From: Rapana venosa
Lineage: Eukaryota > Mollusca > Gastropoda > Neogastropoda > Muricidae
Reading direction: 5' to 3'
Length of the DNA: 64,000 nt
Assembly: GCA_028751875.1 (NCBI GenBank)
Contig: CM054159.1
Coordinates: 18,043,054 to 18,107,053, forward strand
The position numbers and the translations under genes were made by a program. The notes under the pieces are model-generated. The model was not told where the DNA came from and did not search any database. It worked only from the letters and a program-made list of their open reading frames with translations. The first letter of the stretch is position 1. The number at the start of each line of letters is the position of its first letter. This document shows, piece by piece, positions 19,630 to 30,020 of this stretch.

Positions 19630-20431
19630 TTATTTCTCAATCCATTTTTCTCTGGCCTTTTTCATGTCTTTCTTTATCTTTTTGTTGATCTCTCTGTATT
19701 CCCCTGTTCCTGTTGTGTACTTGACACTCTTCAATTTACTTCGTTTATCACACATATCCAGGATTTTATCTGTGATCCATGGTTGTTTTTTCTGGCGGTG
19801 CTTGCCAAGTAGTTCGTTTGCTGTTTCTGTCATCGCTGTATTGAAACTGTTGGTTATTGTCTCTGCATCTTTATCAAGTGTAATCAGTGCAGCAAATTTT
19901 CCACCTATTTTTGCTTGGAAGGCTTTTCCGATGGTAGGATCCTTCAATCTTTCTAGGTTGAATTTTAGCCTGATGTTCTTAGGATTATTGATCTTTTTCA
20001 GCTGGATTTTAAAGTTCAAGAGCACCAGGTCGTGGTCACTGCCCATGTCTGCACCTGGGAATGTCCTCGTCTTGGCTCTGTTGATGCCAGATCTGAACCG
20101 GTTTTGTACCAGTATGTAATCAATGTGGTTGTGATGGATTCCATTGGGTGCATGCCATGTCCAGCGTCGGGATGCCTTGTGCTCCCCAAGGGTGTTTGCA
20201 AGCATCATGTCGTTGTAGCTGGCAAATTCCAGTAGTCTGAGTCCTCTTTCGTTGGTAGCTGTATTACAGGAGGGTCCACAGAATTTGCTCCAGTCTTTCA
20301 GTGAATCAGCACCCACCTTAGCATTCCAGTCTCCTTGAATAATTAGGATGTCTTTTTGTTAGCTTTGGCGATGATGGCCTGGAGCTGCATGTAAAATTCC
20401 TCTACTATTTCATCATCATGTTCATGTTCAA
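19630..20431 (-). pseudogene. RTE-b endonuclease C-terminal part
   Basis: The frame 20316-19630 carries NERGLRLLEFASYNDMMLANTL, SRRWTWHAPNGIHHNHIDYILV and PGADMGSDHDLVLLNF, with the terminal catalytic Asp-His pair. Linker blocks FQAKIGGKFAAL and LLGKHRQKKQPWITDKILD follow. The preceding short frame ends in AIIAKANKK and is separated by a frameshift at about 20340. The first half of the endonuclease is absent because the copy is 5'-truncated at 20431. Confidence 0.8.
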
Positions 20432-20442
20432 AGGCTTTCTCT

Positions 20443-21350
20443 AAAGAAACCAATTGAAGTCTGTGTAGTGTCACTCCTTCTCTTGGCTTAGGTCTGCAGC
20501 ATGTCACTGTGGGCTGGGAGACCTGGCAATTCATTGAGGCCTGTGTACTGTCACACCTCTTACATTGTCCAGCAGTCTCCTTGAGCTAGAAAACTGGGAA
20601 CTCAGTGTGACGGTGTAGCTAAGTGTTCTCACTGCAGGCCTATAGTCCCAGGGCTTGTGGCTCAGCCTTTGTCTTAACAGTCCCTTTTTCAGCTACAGTG
20701 CAGTCCTCTCTATTCATGGCTTGAGGCATTGTTGTAGAGTGTCCAGTGGAACAGTCATGTGATAAACACCTTAGAGCTTGCTACAGCTGGTTTTACTCAA
20801 CAGGTGTGTGGGGCCTATTTCTTGATGAATTGCATCCACCCTTTCCCCTTTCTCTCTCTCCAACCCCATCCACCCTTTCCCCTTCTTCTAGTGAATCAGC
20901 AGATTTTGTCATGTTGTCAGATTTTAGTTTGTGAATAAATTTGTTTGTTAGCTGATTTGGATGTGTGGTCAGAATTTGCTAGTCTCAGTTTCCAAGTGTA
21001 TTTATTGTTCAGTTGGAATTAGTAGTCCTGCAACTGAACCAATATAACAGGGTGTACATTGCGTTTTAAAGTCTTTCTCTTGCTGGCTGTCCGGGGCAAC
21101 ATTCTTCTTGAGTTACGCAGGCTGTTGTGTGATGAAACTTCACAGAATGACTTAGAAAGGAAACAGCAGTTTAGTTCTTCTGCTTGAGCTGTGTGTGTTG
21201 TTCAGTAGATTAAAAAAAAGTGTTACCATAACACCTCTGTGTGGCAGCACATCATCTCCTTCCTGGAACCTTGCACCTTCCTACAAAGGAAAATGCAGAG
21301 ACCTCAGAAAATGCGTCATCACTCTTCATGAGATCAACTCAATCCCCCCT
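20443..21350. other. No gene recognised
   Basis: Repeated words (gcctgtgtactgtcacacc at about 20541, gtagtgtcactcc at 20465) hint at a decayed internal repeat. Before the RTE inserted, this DNA was contiguous with 17421-17861, so it may be the 5' end of the minus-strand ORF1-bearing element. No convincing frame on either strand. Confidence 0.4.
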
Positions 21351-21354
21351 CCCT

Positions 21355-21525
21355 GAGAGGGAGAGAGAGAGAGAAGAGAGAGAGAGAAGAGAGAGAGAGA
21401 GAAGATGAGAGAGAGAGAGAGAGTTGTGTCATGTGTACGTGTGTACGTTGTTGTTGTTGTTGTTATTGGTGGTGGTGGTGTGGTGGTGTGGTGTGTGTGT
21501 GTGTGTGTGTGTTTGTGTTGTGTGT
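21355..21525. repeat. (GA)n then (GTT/GGT)n and (GT)n
   Basis: GA-rich tract at 21355-21423, GTT/GGT triplets at 21446-21480 and GT dinucleotides at 21490-21525. Confidence 0.9.
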
Positions 21526-21931
21526 GATATTTTCAGTTTAACGTGTATTCGTGAGAGGAGTGATGGGTTTTGCGCTGCATGGCAGCCGGGTGTGTCTCTC
21601 TGCGTTTGAGTGTTGTGTTTGTGCTTTTTTCTTCATTCAGCAATACAAGTTTGATATCTACGTGTTTGTGACTCCATCTTGCACTGACTGGTCAGAACAG
21701 TTTTCCTTATTATCATTGACATTTTGAATTATTTTGATTTATTATTTTCATTTTCTTATAATGTTTTGAAGATTCAACTGAATCAATCAGTTGTGTTCAA
21801 CTGACATTGCTGGTCCTTGTGACCCATTTTACTGTAACCCTGCTGCTGTGAACAACTGCACGTGAAGAACAAACTCAGATCCCCCCCCCCCACCACCACC
21901 ACCACAACTACCCAGTGCTCCTTCTACTGAT
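21526..21931. other. No gene; possible L2-like 5' leader
   Basis: AT-rich sequence followed by a C-run/CCA tract at 21880-21906, immediately upstream of the first frame of L2-like copy D. It may be that LINE's 5'UTR, but nothing proves it. Confidence 0.3.
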
Positions 21932-24060
21932 ATGACACTAAATGCTGAAGACATGAGAGCATTGCTCTCACATGGGTTTTACAACATACCATACAGACTT
22001 AAACAACACATTTCAACCTTAGGAATCAACCACAACAAAACTAGACGAGGTATAGGTCCTAGCAGACACCATTGCCTGTGGCCCCCTACATCCCTCTCTG
22101 TCCTCACTTCTGACGTCACTGCCACTACCACCATAATCAAGGACAACACTGCTTCCCTCTGATCCACCTGCTTCTTCATGTGTTTATGACTTTGATAAAA
22201 CGTGTTCTGATAATGTGTATCATGGTGTGCATGAAACTGCAAATCCCCAAACTTCCCAGTTCTTTCACCAGCTTCTACACCTGACTCTCAATCCAAACTT
22301 TTGTCTGCTCCCCCAATCTCCACATCTCTACCATCACCTTCATCCACTTCCACTGACAGTTACCCTAATTCACCACAGTCATCATCAACCTCTCTGCCTC
22401 CTTCTAACATCCTTCACATGTGCTTATTCAACGTGCAATCTGACTGCCCAGAAGGTAAAGCTGATCTCTTTTCTGATTTCATCCCTGAACAGAATATTGA
22501 TCTAAGATTTCTTACAGAAACCTGGTTAAAACCACACGGTCATGAACCGAAAATAAAACAACTGACACCACCTGGTTATAAAACTCTTTCTCTTCCCCGA
22601 CCCTCCCGTGGAGGTGGCATTGCCATCGTTTATAAAAACACACTCGAACCTGCTCTTTCTTTCTGTCACTCCCTTCCTTTCTCACTGATTCTTCGAAGTC
22701 TGTTAACTCAACTTCAACAACCTGGCACTCTATACTTTCCCGCTGTCTTTACCATCTACCTCCAAGCCGTAAGAAGAATCTGACATTTTCTATCTTCCAT
22801 CAAAATTTTTTCAGTCATCCGGGTACTACAACTTCTCCCAGCAATTTCATTTTTAACTTTTTCCCCTTTTGAAAACCTCTTTTTTGGTCAAAACGTCTTT
22901 CTCTTTCTTTTAACCCACTCTTTCTCACGGGTAAACAAGCAGCACAAACATACATTTTTTGGACGGGCTAATTACTGATTTTCCCCAAAGATCTGATCAC
23001 TCTGTAATCGCGGGTAAAACTTTTTCTGACATTCCGCTGTTCTTTTCTCTAAACATTGCAAAGCCATCAAAAAAAAAGTATGTCACCCGTTGCAACCTCA
23101 AGGCCATAATTTCGAACTTTCTCTTAAAAAGCTGCTGACGCCATCAAAAAACCTTGAAAACAATAACCCCTCTCAACACTACAATGTGTTTCACCAACTG
23201 CTTAGACATGCACCTCCCCCTGACCGTCTTTTGCCTGATGGGGCATGTGCCCTGGACACCCTGACATCTGGTGAAAAGCGCAAACCAGGGGCAACTAAGG
23301 GCTGGCAAAATCAAAAACAGAAATTAATAAAACTCTTTTGGGGAAAACAAGTAAAAAAAGTCAAATTTTTAAATTCTTTAAAAAAAACCCAAAAAAGTTT
23401 ACTCTTCTCAAGTTTTGATGACCTCAATGAAATCTTTTTTCCCCTACTTTTTATCTTTTGGACTGCGAAGGCTACCCTCTCCCTTTCCCATCCCAACACT
23501 CTGAATTTCCCTTCTATATTTTCTATTTTTTTCTGATAAACCCCATAACATTCGCTCAAACGGGTTTTACTCCTTTCCAGCCTGCCTTCTTGATCCCCAT
23601 TCTGGCATCCCCCTTCTTTTCTTTCACAATACAAGAAATCATGACAATTCTAAAAAATACTTAAAATCAGTATCTTGACCCTACCTCTTCTTTTTTCAAC
23701 ATCCTCCACAACTCATCCCCGCTTCAAACATAGTAAACTCATCTCTTTTTCGGAAATTTCAAGCCCTCAAAATGCTTATCACGCTTACAAAAAAAAACAT
23801 GATTTTGTTCCTCACATCTAAAGAATTTGGCCTGTTTCCAATCTACCTTTTTATTTTTTAAAGCCTTGGAATATTACTCAAACAGCTCAGCAACCACCTT
23901 CTCCCCAAAAATCTTCTTCCTGATTTCATTGTATCGCGTCAACCACAGACGAAACCACCTAGTACACACTCTAAACAGTTCTACTCGCTTCTGACTGGGG
24001 GAAATCTCGTTTCCTTACTAAACTTATTGGCAGCCTTCAACACTATTACCTCTCAATTCT
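21932..24060 (+). mobile_element. L2/CR1-like LINE copy D (5' half)
   Basis: The only copy here that keeps the region upstream of EN. A short N-terminal frame (21932-22162, with GINHNKTRRGIG) is followed by a Ser/Pro-rich linker and EN (22400-22780), then a decayed post-EN linker with CNLKA-like and HYNVFHQLLRHAPPPDRLLPDGA blocks (23080-23280). The RT N-terminus is heavily damaged (23540-24060, with FTPFQPAFLIP, PVSNLPF and TT-Y-L traces). The 3' part is missing. From about 22790 onward many A/T and C runs give frame changes every few dozen bases. Confidence 0.75.
22301..22783 (+). pseudogene. L2-like APE endonuclease N-terminal part
   Basis: A 160-codon frame. After a Ser/Pro-rich stretch of about 35 residues comes the EN fold: MCLFNVQSDCPEGKADLF (the NxxS/Q metal-site strand), EQNIDLRFLTETWLK (catalytic Glu in ETWL), PPGYKTLSLPRPSRGGGIAIVYK. 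The frame then drifts before the GDFN motif, which is not readable. This is the target-nicking nuclease of the LINE, inactive here by truncation. Confidence 0.8.
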
Positions 24061-24994
24061 TCTTCCCCCCCTTTAAAGCTTCGGGGTTTTGGGGACAGCC
24101 CCCACCGGTTCAGTTCAACCTAAACCCAAATTTTAAAAAAATCAAACAACACCTGCCAAAAAAGGGGGCCCCGGGGTTTCTTGGCCCTTTCTCTTTACTC
24201 TCCCCCCCCATGTCCAAATTTTTAAAACCCTCATCAAATTTAACATAATTTTTCCCAAAAACCCAAATTTAAACAGTTTTATCCAAACCCCCCTCCCGCA
24301 AATATGGTTGTTTGGTATCCAAAAAACAAAACAAATTTTCACTAATTTCAAAAACCAACCTTTAAGGGTCAAACACAAATTTATTACAAAAGCTTCAATT
24401 TAACCGGAAAAAAAACCCCTCTCTAACCGGGGTTTTTAATTTTTTCCAAAAACCTTCAAAAAAAACACCCAACCCCCCCAGTTTTCTACTATCAATTAGG
24501 ATATTAGTCAATTTGAAATACCAAACCCAAACTTCATTCTTCCCTTCTTTCATGTCTACTTTCAATTTCTTTTGTCGGTCCACATCATTTTCACCCTTAA
24601 AAAATCTACACATTACCCCTCTTTTTCCTCTCCTTCTCCCGTGCCAAAGAGTAAACAAAGTCATATTTTTCCCTTCTCCACAAAAAGCACCCCTCCTAGT
24701 AATGTCTAAAAGGGGGAGGGGGGGAACGGGAAAATTTAACAGGCCCCGTCTTTCCCTTTCTCCTTGCTTTTTTGTTTTATGGTTTTTGAATGGGGTTTTT
24801 TTTAAAAAAAAATTTTAAATGGGGGTGTTGGGTTTTTATTTGAAAAAATGGGCGGGAATTTTCATTTTTTTTTTTTTTTGGGGGGGGGGGGGGGGGGGGA
24901 GATTGGTTGCCCCCGCGAGCTGAATTTGACTGACAAGGAAGGTAAATTGTAATTCTTTTTTTGGTTTTTAAAATTTTTTTTTTAAAAAAGGTTT

Positions 24995-25035
<41 letters not shown>

Positions 25036-25204
25036 TTATTTAAAAAAATCCTTTTGAAAAGAGTGCAGATAGCCATTTTTCACCTGTTTGTTTTTAAATT
25101 TGGAAGTTTTTGATTTGGTGTCTTTAAGAGGGTTTTTTTTAGTTGTTATTGTTATACTACTTGAATTTATTTGTCAAAAATTGACTAAAAGTAGGGCATT
25201 TAAA
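24061..25204. other. No gene; homopolymer-rich, possibly poor consensus
   Basis: Dense runs of A, T, C and G, including T15-G20 at 24865-24899 and a 40-base C run at 24996-25035. Frames are low complexity (Phe/Lys/Pro). No motif was recognised. It may be a decayed extension of copy D or sequencing-error-rich DNA. Confidence 0.4.
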
Positions 25205-25214
25205 CATTAATCAC

Positions 25215-25625
25215 ATGATCAACAAATTAACAGAAATATTATCAATCTTGACAAATTCGGGACAGTTTTTTCATATATTCGGATTCTCAGAATATCGATT
25301 ATCTTCAAACATTTCCGATAACGATATGTCGTGCCCTGGCTACACTATTGTACGTAAAGATCCAATGCAAGACAGAGAACCAGGTTTACTACAGTACATC
25401 CATCAGTCACTGCGATTCAAAAGTATAGATAATTTAGAACAACATAATGTTGAAGCACTCTGGATCGAAATTCAAATAAAATATAATAAACCAATCCTCT
25501 TCTGTTTTCTTTACAGGAATCCAGCTGAGAGAGTGGACTGGATTGATCATTTTATTTCAATGATGGACGAGGCTTACAATCAGTCAAGAGAAATAATACT
25601 GTTAGGAGACTTTAATATAGATTAA
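25215..25625 (+). pseudogene. APE endonuclease N-terminal two-thirds
   Basis: A 136-codon frame. Visible are FHIFGFSEYRLS, which occupies the usual Glu-containing strand; CPGYTIVRKD; GLLQYIHQSL; VEALWIEIQI; FCFLYRNPAERVDWID; and IILLGDFNID with the catalytic Asp/Asn. A TAA directly after GDFNID ends it. The remaining nuclease (LKDKYNW through the SDHF motif) continues in the same frame after the stop, so a single nonsense change separates the halves. Confidence 0.8.
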
Positions 25626-26101
25626 TTAAAGGATAAATATAACTGGAACCTAACTTATAAATCCTATGGTCTGACTCAATTAAAACAATCACCGACACAT
25701 ATAACCAATGTCTCTAACACACTAATTGATCATTTATATGTTACTGATCCCAAAAATATTATAGAAACAGCTGTCCCTGTGTGTGGCTGCAGTGATCATT
25801 TTCCTGTTTGCTTTACATGGTCAAAAAAGGGTGCAAAAATTCCGAAACTGAGTCACAACACAATTTTTTTCGAAATGTTTCCAAATTTGACAGCAAAAAT
25901 GTCATTTCCGATCTTCTTCTTTCTCCTCTCAATAGCGTTTATCAATATACAGATCCTGATCAGGCCTTAGAAGTTTGGTATAGTAATTTCCTTAACATAT
26001 ACAACAAACTTGCTCCTTTACAGACCAAAAGAGTTAGATATCAAATAAAACCTCCTTGGCTAACCGATGAAATCCAAATTGCTATATATCACAGAGACTA
26101 G

Positions 26102-26731
26102 TTGTTGAAACAAGATTGCTGTGAAAACTATAAAAAGCAAAGGATTAAAGTAATTTCTCTGATAGGAGCTGAGAAAAAGAAATATTTTCTCCATCTGGTA
26201 AATGAAATGAAAAATAGTAGATCTATTTTGAAAGCTATAAATCAGTTAACTAATAAAAACGCAAAATTGTCAACAAATATACCTAAAGACATATCAGTAG
26301 ACAAATTAAACTACCATTTATCCACTGTGGCTAAACAAACAATACAAACTGATGATTCTAATAACAATGACTTAGATGAATTGCAAAAATACTGCCTTGA
26401 AAAAAATATTCGTTCTTTTGTTGACGTGCATCCTTTAAGTGTTCAAGAAGTTTCCATTGCGTTAAAACGATTAAAACAGACTGGCACTCATGGCATTGAT
26501 GGTAAAATTCTAAAACTATCTTCTCGAGTTATAGCAGAACCTCTCACATATATTTACAATCTTTGTCTGGATAAACAATACTTCCCTAAGACCTTACAAC
26601 AAGCAAAAATATTCCCTTGTTTAAATCAGGAAATGCAGCTGATCCATCTAACTTCAGACCTATTTCTATATTATCAGTTCTTTAAAAATGCTTGGAACAA
26701 CATATACATAAGTGTATTCTTTCCCATCTAA
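26102..26731 (+). pseudogene. LINE linker and RT N-terminal domain
   Basis: A 209-codon frame. The first 70 residues are a Lys-rich EN-RT linker (KYFLHLVNEMKNSRSILKAINQLTN). DISVDKLNYHLSTVAKQ precedes the RT fingers (VQEVSIALKRLKQTGTHGIDGKILK, PLTYIYNLCLDKQYFPKTLQQAKIFP). The frame is lost at the FRPISIL block around 26660. It is preceded by an in-frame-looking linker (25808-26101) separated by one stop at 26098. Confidence 0.75.
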
Positions 26732-27329
26732 ACAAGTATAACCTTATACACCCAGAGAACATCACTCATGCCAAACAGCTTTAACAAAACTGATAGATGG
26801 ATGGTTATCAAACATAAATAAAAAGCAGTTGGTAGGAGTATTATTTGTTGATTTCGCTAAAGCGTTCGATGTTATAAATCATAAACGTCTCCTTAAAAAG
26901 CTATCAGCTTACAACTATCTCTCAACACACTAAATTTAATCTAATCTTTTCTTTCTGATAGACAGCAGAGAGTGTCTTTGAACGCATCTATCTCCAGTTT
27001 TCGTCCAAACGTCTATGGTCTACCTCAAGGCTCTGTTTTACGTCCTTTGCTGTTCGTATTGTATATAACGATCTTTCTTTATTTATAGGAACTCAGTCCA
27101 AAATGTTTGCAGATGACACCACCTTAGAAATAGCTAAATCAAACGCTCATGAAATCTATGATATGCAAAAAAGTATTCTTGTTAAATGGACACATTTAAA
27201 CCATATGGCTCTTAACCCACATAAAACTAAATTTATGTTAGTCACAAACAGAAAAAAAAGCATCAGAATCTTACTCAGACATTACCAGATCTTTATATTT
27301 CTAATGTAAAGGTTGACCAAGTACTAAAT

Positions 27330-27448
27330 TATGTTATTATGTGCTGTGTGTGCATGTGTATAAATGTGCATGGTATGAAAGCGCATTGAGTCATTGCTTT
27401 GAGAAATGTGCTATATAAATGCTATTCACTATTATTATTTATTATTAT
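27330..27448 (+). mobile_element. Short SINE/L2-tail insertion in RT frame
   Basis: A 119-base insert. It starts with a GT/AT-rich stretch, then 'gaaagcgcattgagtcattg', then 'tgtgctatataaatgc' and a (TTA)n end, the tail type of L2-like elements and SINE type 1. It is flanked by taaat at 27325-27329 and 27449-27453. Removing the insert plus one taaat restores the reading frame DQVLN-HKVLGVMIDNN of the host LINE, which fixes both borders. It is probably a severely 5'-truncated L2-like or SINE copy. Confidence 0.7.
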
Positions 27449-27614
27449 TAAATCACAAAGTTTTAGGTGTAATGATAGACAATAACATATCATGGTCAAA
27501 CATTTTGAAAGACTTACTGCAAATATTGCACCAAAATTGTTATCAGTTTAGAAAAATAAAAAAACTGTTTAGACCTTCATACAAGAAAACTATTCTATTA
27601 TGCATATATTCAGT

Positions 27615-27616
<2 letters not shown>

Positions 27617-27647
<31 letters not shown>

Positions 27648-28780
27648 TATGGAATTTATATAGCGCTCAATCTTGCAAAGTAAACAAATCAAAACGCTTG
27701 CATTCAAATCATTCACACGCATGCAACCAGCCATAAATATCAAGATAAACAAATATCAAATTTATATACACAACACACTTAGGTGGGGGTGGTGGAGGTG
27801 AAGGCAGCTATTGAGAAGTAGGAACAGATAACAGGGGAAGATCTCAAGTAGAGTATAAGTGCGTTTGAGGCTAGATTTGAAAGAATCAAATGAAGGCTTT
27901 TGGTGAAGTGGAAGAGGGAGGTCGTTCCATGTGGAGGGACCGGAAACAGAGAAAGGGCGGCCAACAGTGGTTTTTTTAAATCGGGGGTTTTTCCGAAAGC
28001 CAAGGTCTACAGTGAACGAAGGGGCGGGACGTAGTTACAGGTGAAGAAGTACGAGATAAAAAGGTGCAGATTGTGGAGACATTTGAAACAAAAGGGTTTT
28101 AAATTTTTAACTTTATTTTTGTGAAAAGGCACCCAGGAAGAGATGAAAAAGAGGAGTGATGTGCCCAATTTTTTCTTTTAAGGGCCCAGTAAGTGCAGAG
28201 TTTTGTATCGTTAAAGGGGAAATAAAATGGATGTCCCGGAAAACCCAGCCAGAGGAATTCAGTTCCAGTCGAGAGGAATGAGAGATGTGACAAGTTTGGA
28301 TGTTGCTTCGTGACAGATACTTGCAAATTTGCACTTATGGGGCTAATTTGTGTAGCAAGATGGTAGGTCGGGGTGATAAATTTTTTATAGAGAGTGTGTT
28401 GTCAAAAACCACACCTAGAATTCCAAGCGGGACAGGGGAAAACGAGTATTGCGAATTCCACTGAAGTCGTTGTGATGGGAAAGTTTTGTTTGGCCCCCAT
28501 GAGAGGGGCTTCCGTTTTATCGCATTTAGCTGAATTATTTTGAGTCATCTTTTTTGAATGTCTAGAGGCAGGGGGCCTTTTTGTCGGAGGGGAAGGCGAT
28601 TTTCAAGGGGGTATTGCAATTGAATGAGTTCCAAAAAGAAATGATATCATATGATGGGGGTTTATTAGTGTGAGAGTGGAGAGTGAAAAGGTAAAGGAAC
28701 AGGACCAAAATGACCCCTGGGGGGACCCACATTTCAGTTTAAAGGTTTTTGATTGTTTTTTGGTTCTACATGGGGTAAGC
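27617..28780 (-). mobile_element. L2/CR1-like LINE copy E
   Basis: The tail is at 27617-27720 ((TAA)n, atggaatttatatagcgc, tgcaaagtaaacaaatcaaaa). The C-terminus follows at 27790-28000 (LSLFPVPPHGTTSLFHFTKSLH-type frame, equivalent to SGPSTWNDLPLSLR), then a strongly degraded thumb and RT up to CGSPQGSFWSCSF at about 28700-28740. 5'-truncated at about 28780 inside RT. It interrupts the plus-strand LINE 25205-29268. The 28000-28780 part has many small indels relative to other copies. Confidence 0.75.
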
Positions 28781-29268
28781 AAAAACATGTATTAAACCGT
28801 TAAAAAGTGTTCATAAAGAGCTTCAAAATTCCCATTCACAAATCATCTTCATTAATAGCATTGACTAAAAAACAAGCAAATTTTTCTACCTCTCGAAGCA
28901 AATTCTATAAAATAAAGTGTTTTTGATGCATAAAAAACTGCAGTAAAGCCCCATTTGTTCTTAAAAACATTTTTCCATTAATGAATTCGCATTTACTAAC
29001 AAAACCCTTTTTCCCGAACTATTATTCTATGAAAATCTGTCAAAAATTTTTGGGTGGATTTTTGGGAATAATTTACCAAATTTCATAAATTCATAAAATT
29101 TTAATTTTTTTTTGAAAAGGGGTTTTACATTCCCTTATGGATCTCTCTAATTTGCCCTGTCTAGCCCAAAGATGTTTGAGAACAATATCAAATCTAAAAA
29201 TATATGAATATGTTTTTTTTTTACTGATTTTTATCGGGTTATTTCGTTTCGGTATAATGCTTTATCAT

Positions 29269-29345
29269 CTCTCTCTCTCTCTCTCTTCTCTTCTCTTCTC
29301 CTCTCTCTCCCTCTTTCCTCTTCCTCCTCTCTCTCTCTCTCTCAA
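29269..29345. repeat. (CT)n-rich tract
   Basis: CT dinucleotides interrupted by TTCTC and CCTC units, at the apparent 3' end of the preceding LINE. Confidence 0.9.
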
Positions 29346-30020
29346 ACGGTTGCAGTTTTTTCTTTTTTTTTCTTTTCCGTGCAAATGTTACGTTTGTTTG
29401 TGCTTTGGGAAAATGTTTGTTTCGGGCATTTCCAGTTGAAAAAACGGGAAAAGATCCCTACGTTGTACTAAAACACAGATAAGAGCAAAGAGGTGAAGAG
29501 AAAATATAGGTTGACAGTAATGCTGAACATACAAAAATGAGCTGAAAACTTTGAAATTTTTTCGAAAATATACAGAAAGCTTTTAAAATCTTGCCCACTG
29601 AATAAATGAAAGTGTGAAAATTTTGTAATGCCCCATGTGGTGCGTGGGATGCATGGTCGGAAAGTGGTGGAGGGGAAAAAGGGAAAATTTAAAGATGGTT
29701 TTAACGAATGCAAAAAAAAGCAGAAGTAAAAAAAGGTTTTAAAAAGATTTGCGTTCGAAAAAAAATTTATAAGTTAGGAAAAGGGGTTTTTTACACTACA
29801 GCGCGAAAAGAAAATGTCAAATTAAGGAAAACTAAAGAACGGGAAATTTTAACTGAATTATGGTAAATGAAAAAACTTTAACGACGCCAAAAATTTTGGG
29901 CATAATTAGGGCTGGAATCGAAAGGCTCTTGTAAAAAAAATATCTATTCAGAATGTATGATCACTTCTTACACCCTTTTAACAGTCGGGTGATAGTGTAA
30001 CACAGATGGATATATATGTA
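29346..30020. other. No gene recognised
   Basis: A/T-rich sequence with many A-runs. A minus-strand frame at 29468-29713 is Phe/Ser-rich without a known motif. Confidence 0.4.

Larger units (their letters stand above)
17873..20431 (-). mobile_element. RTE-like LINE, family b (5'-truncated, with TSD)
   Basis: From right to left: C-terminal EN (20430-20030) with DDEIVEEFYMQLQAII, a WNAKVGADS-like segment broken at about 20318, TWHAPNGIHHNHIDYI, and PGADMGSDHDLVL. A linker with FQAKIGGKFAAL and KKQPWI follows, then RT fingers (19390-19110: AAIKSLKNGKAAGIDNIPAE, then MPKLSNDQP). RT palm is at 18978-18560, with VGVRQGCLLSPTLFNVFLE and intact FADD at 18667-18678. The thumb/C-terminus at 18565-17890 has YLYACESWTLNAD, LRWYGHVT and GKRRRGR. 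The 3' end is a (ATGAG)n-like repeat. An 11-bp TSD flanks it. At least five frameshifts or stops. It is the best-preserved RTE in the window after the 62.5-63.9 kb copy. Confidence 0.88.
25205..29268 (+). mobile_element. CR1/Jockey-group LINE (interrupted twice)
   Basis: EN at 25215-25800 (LLGDFNID at 25602-25625, then CGCSDHFPVCF). Linker follows, including KKKYFLHLVNEMKNSRSILKAIN. RT runs 26280-27310: ISIALKRLKQTGTHGIDG-like block, VLFVDFAKAFDVINH (motif A, about 26845-26890), YGLPQGSVL (about 27015), and intact FADD at 27106-27117. Thumb at 27450-27617 (NHKVLGVMIDNNISWS). A roughly 119-base insertion splits the thumb at 27330-27448, and L2-like copy E (27617-28780) splits the C-terminus. 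The C-terminus resumes at 28790-29260 in pieces (INSID, QILYNK, FFGWIF/NNLPN-like, YVFFLLIFIGLF). It ends at a CT tract. Stops and frameshifts are numerous. Confidence 0.8.
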
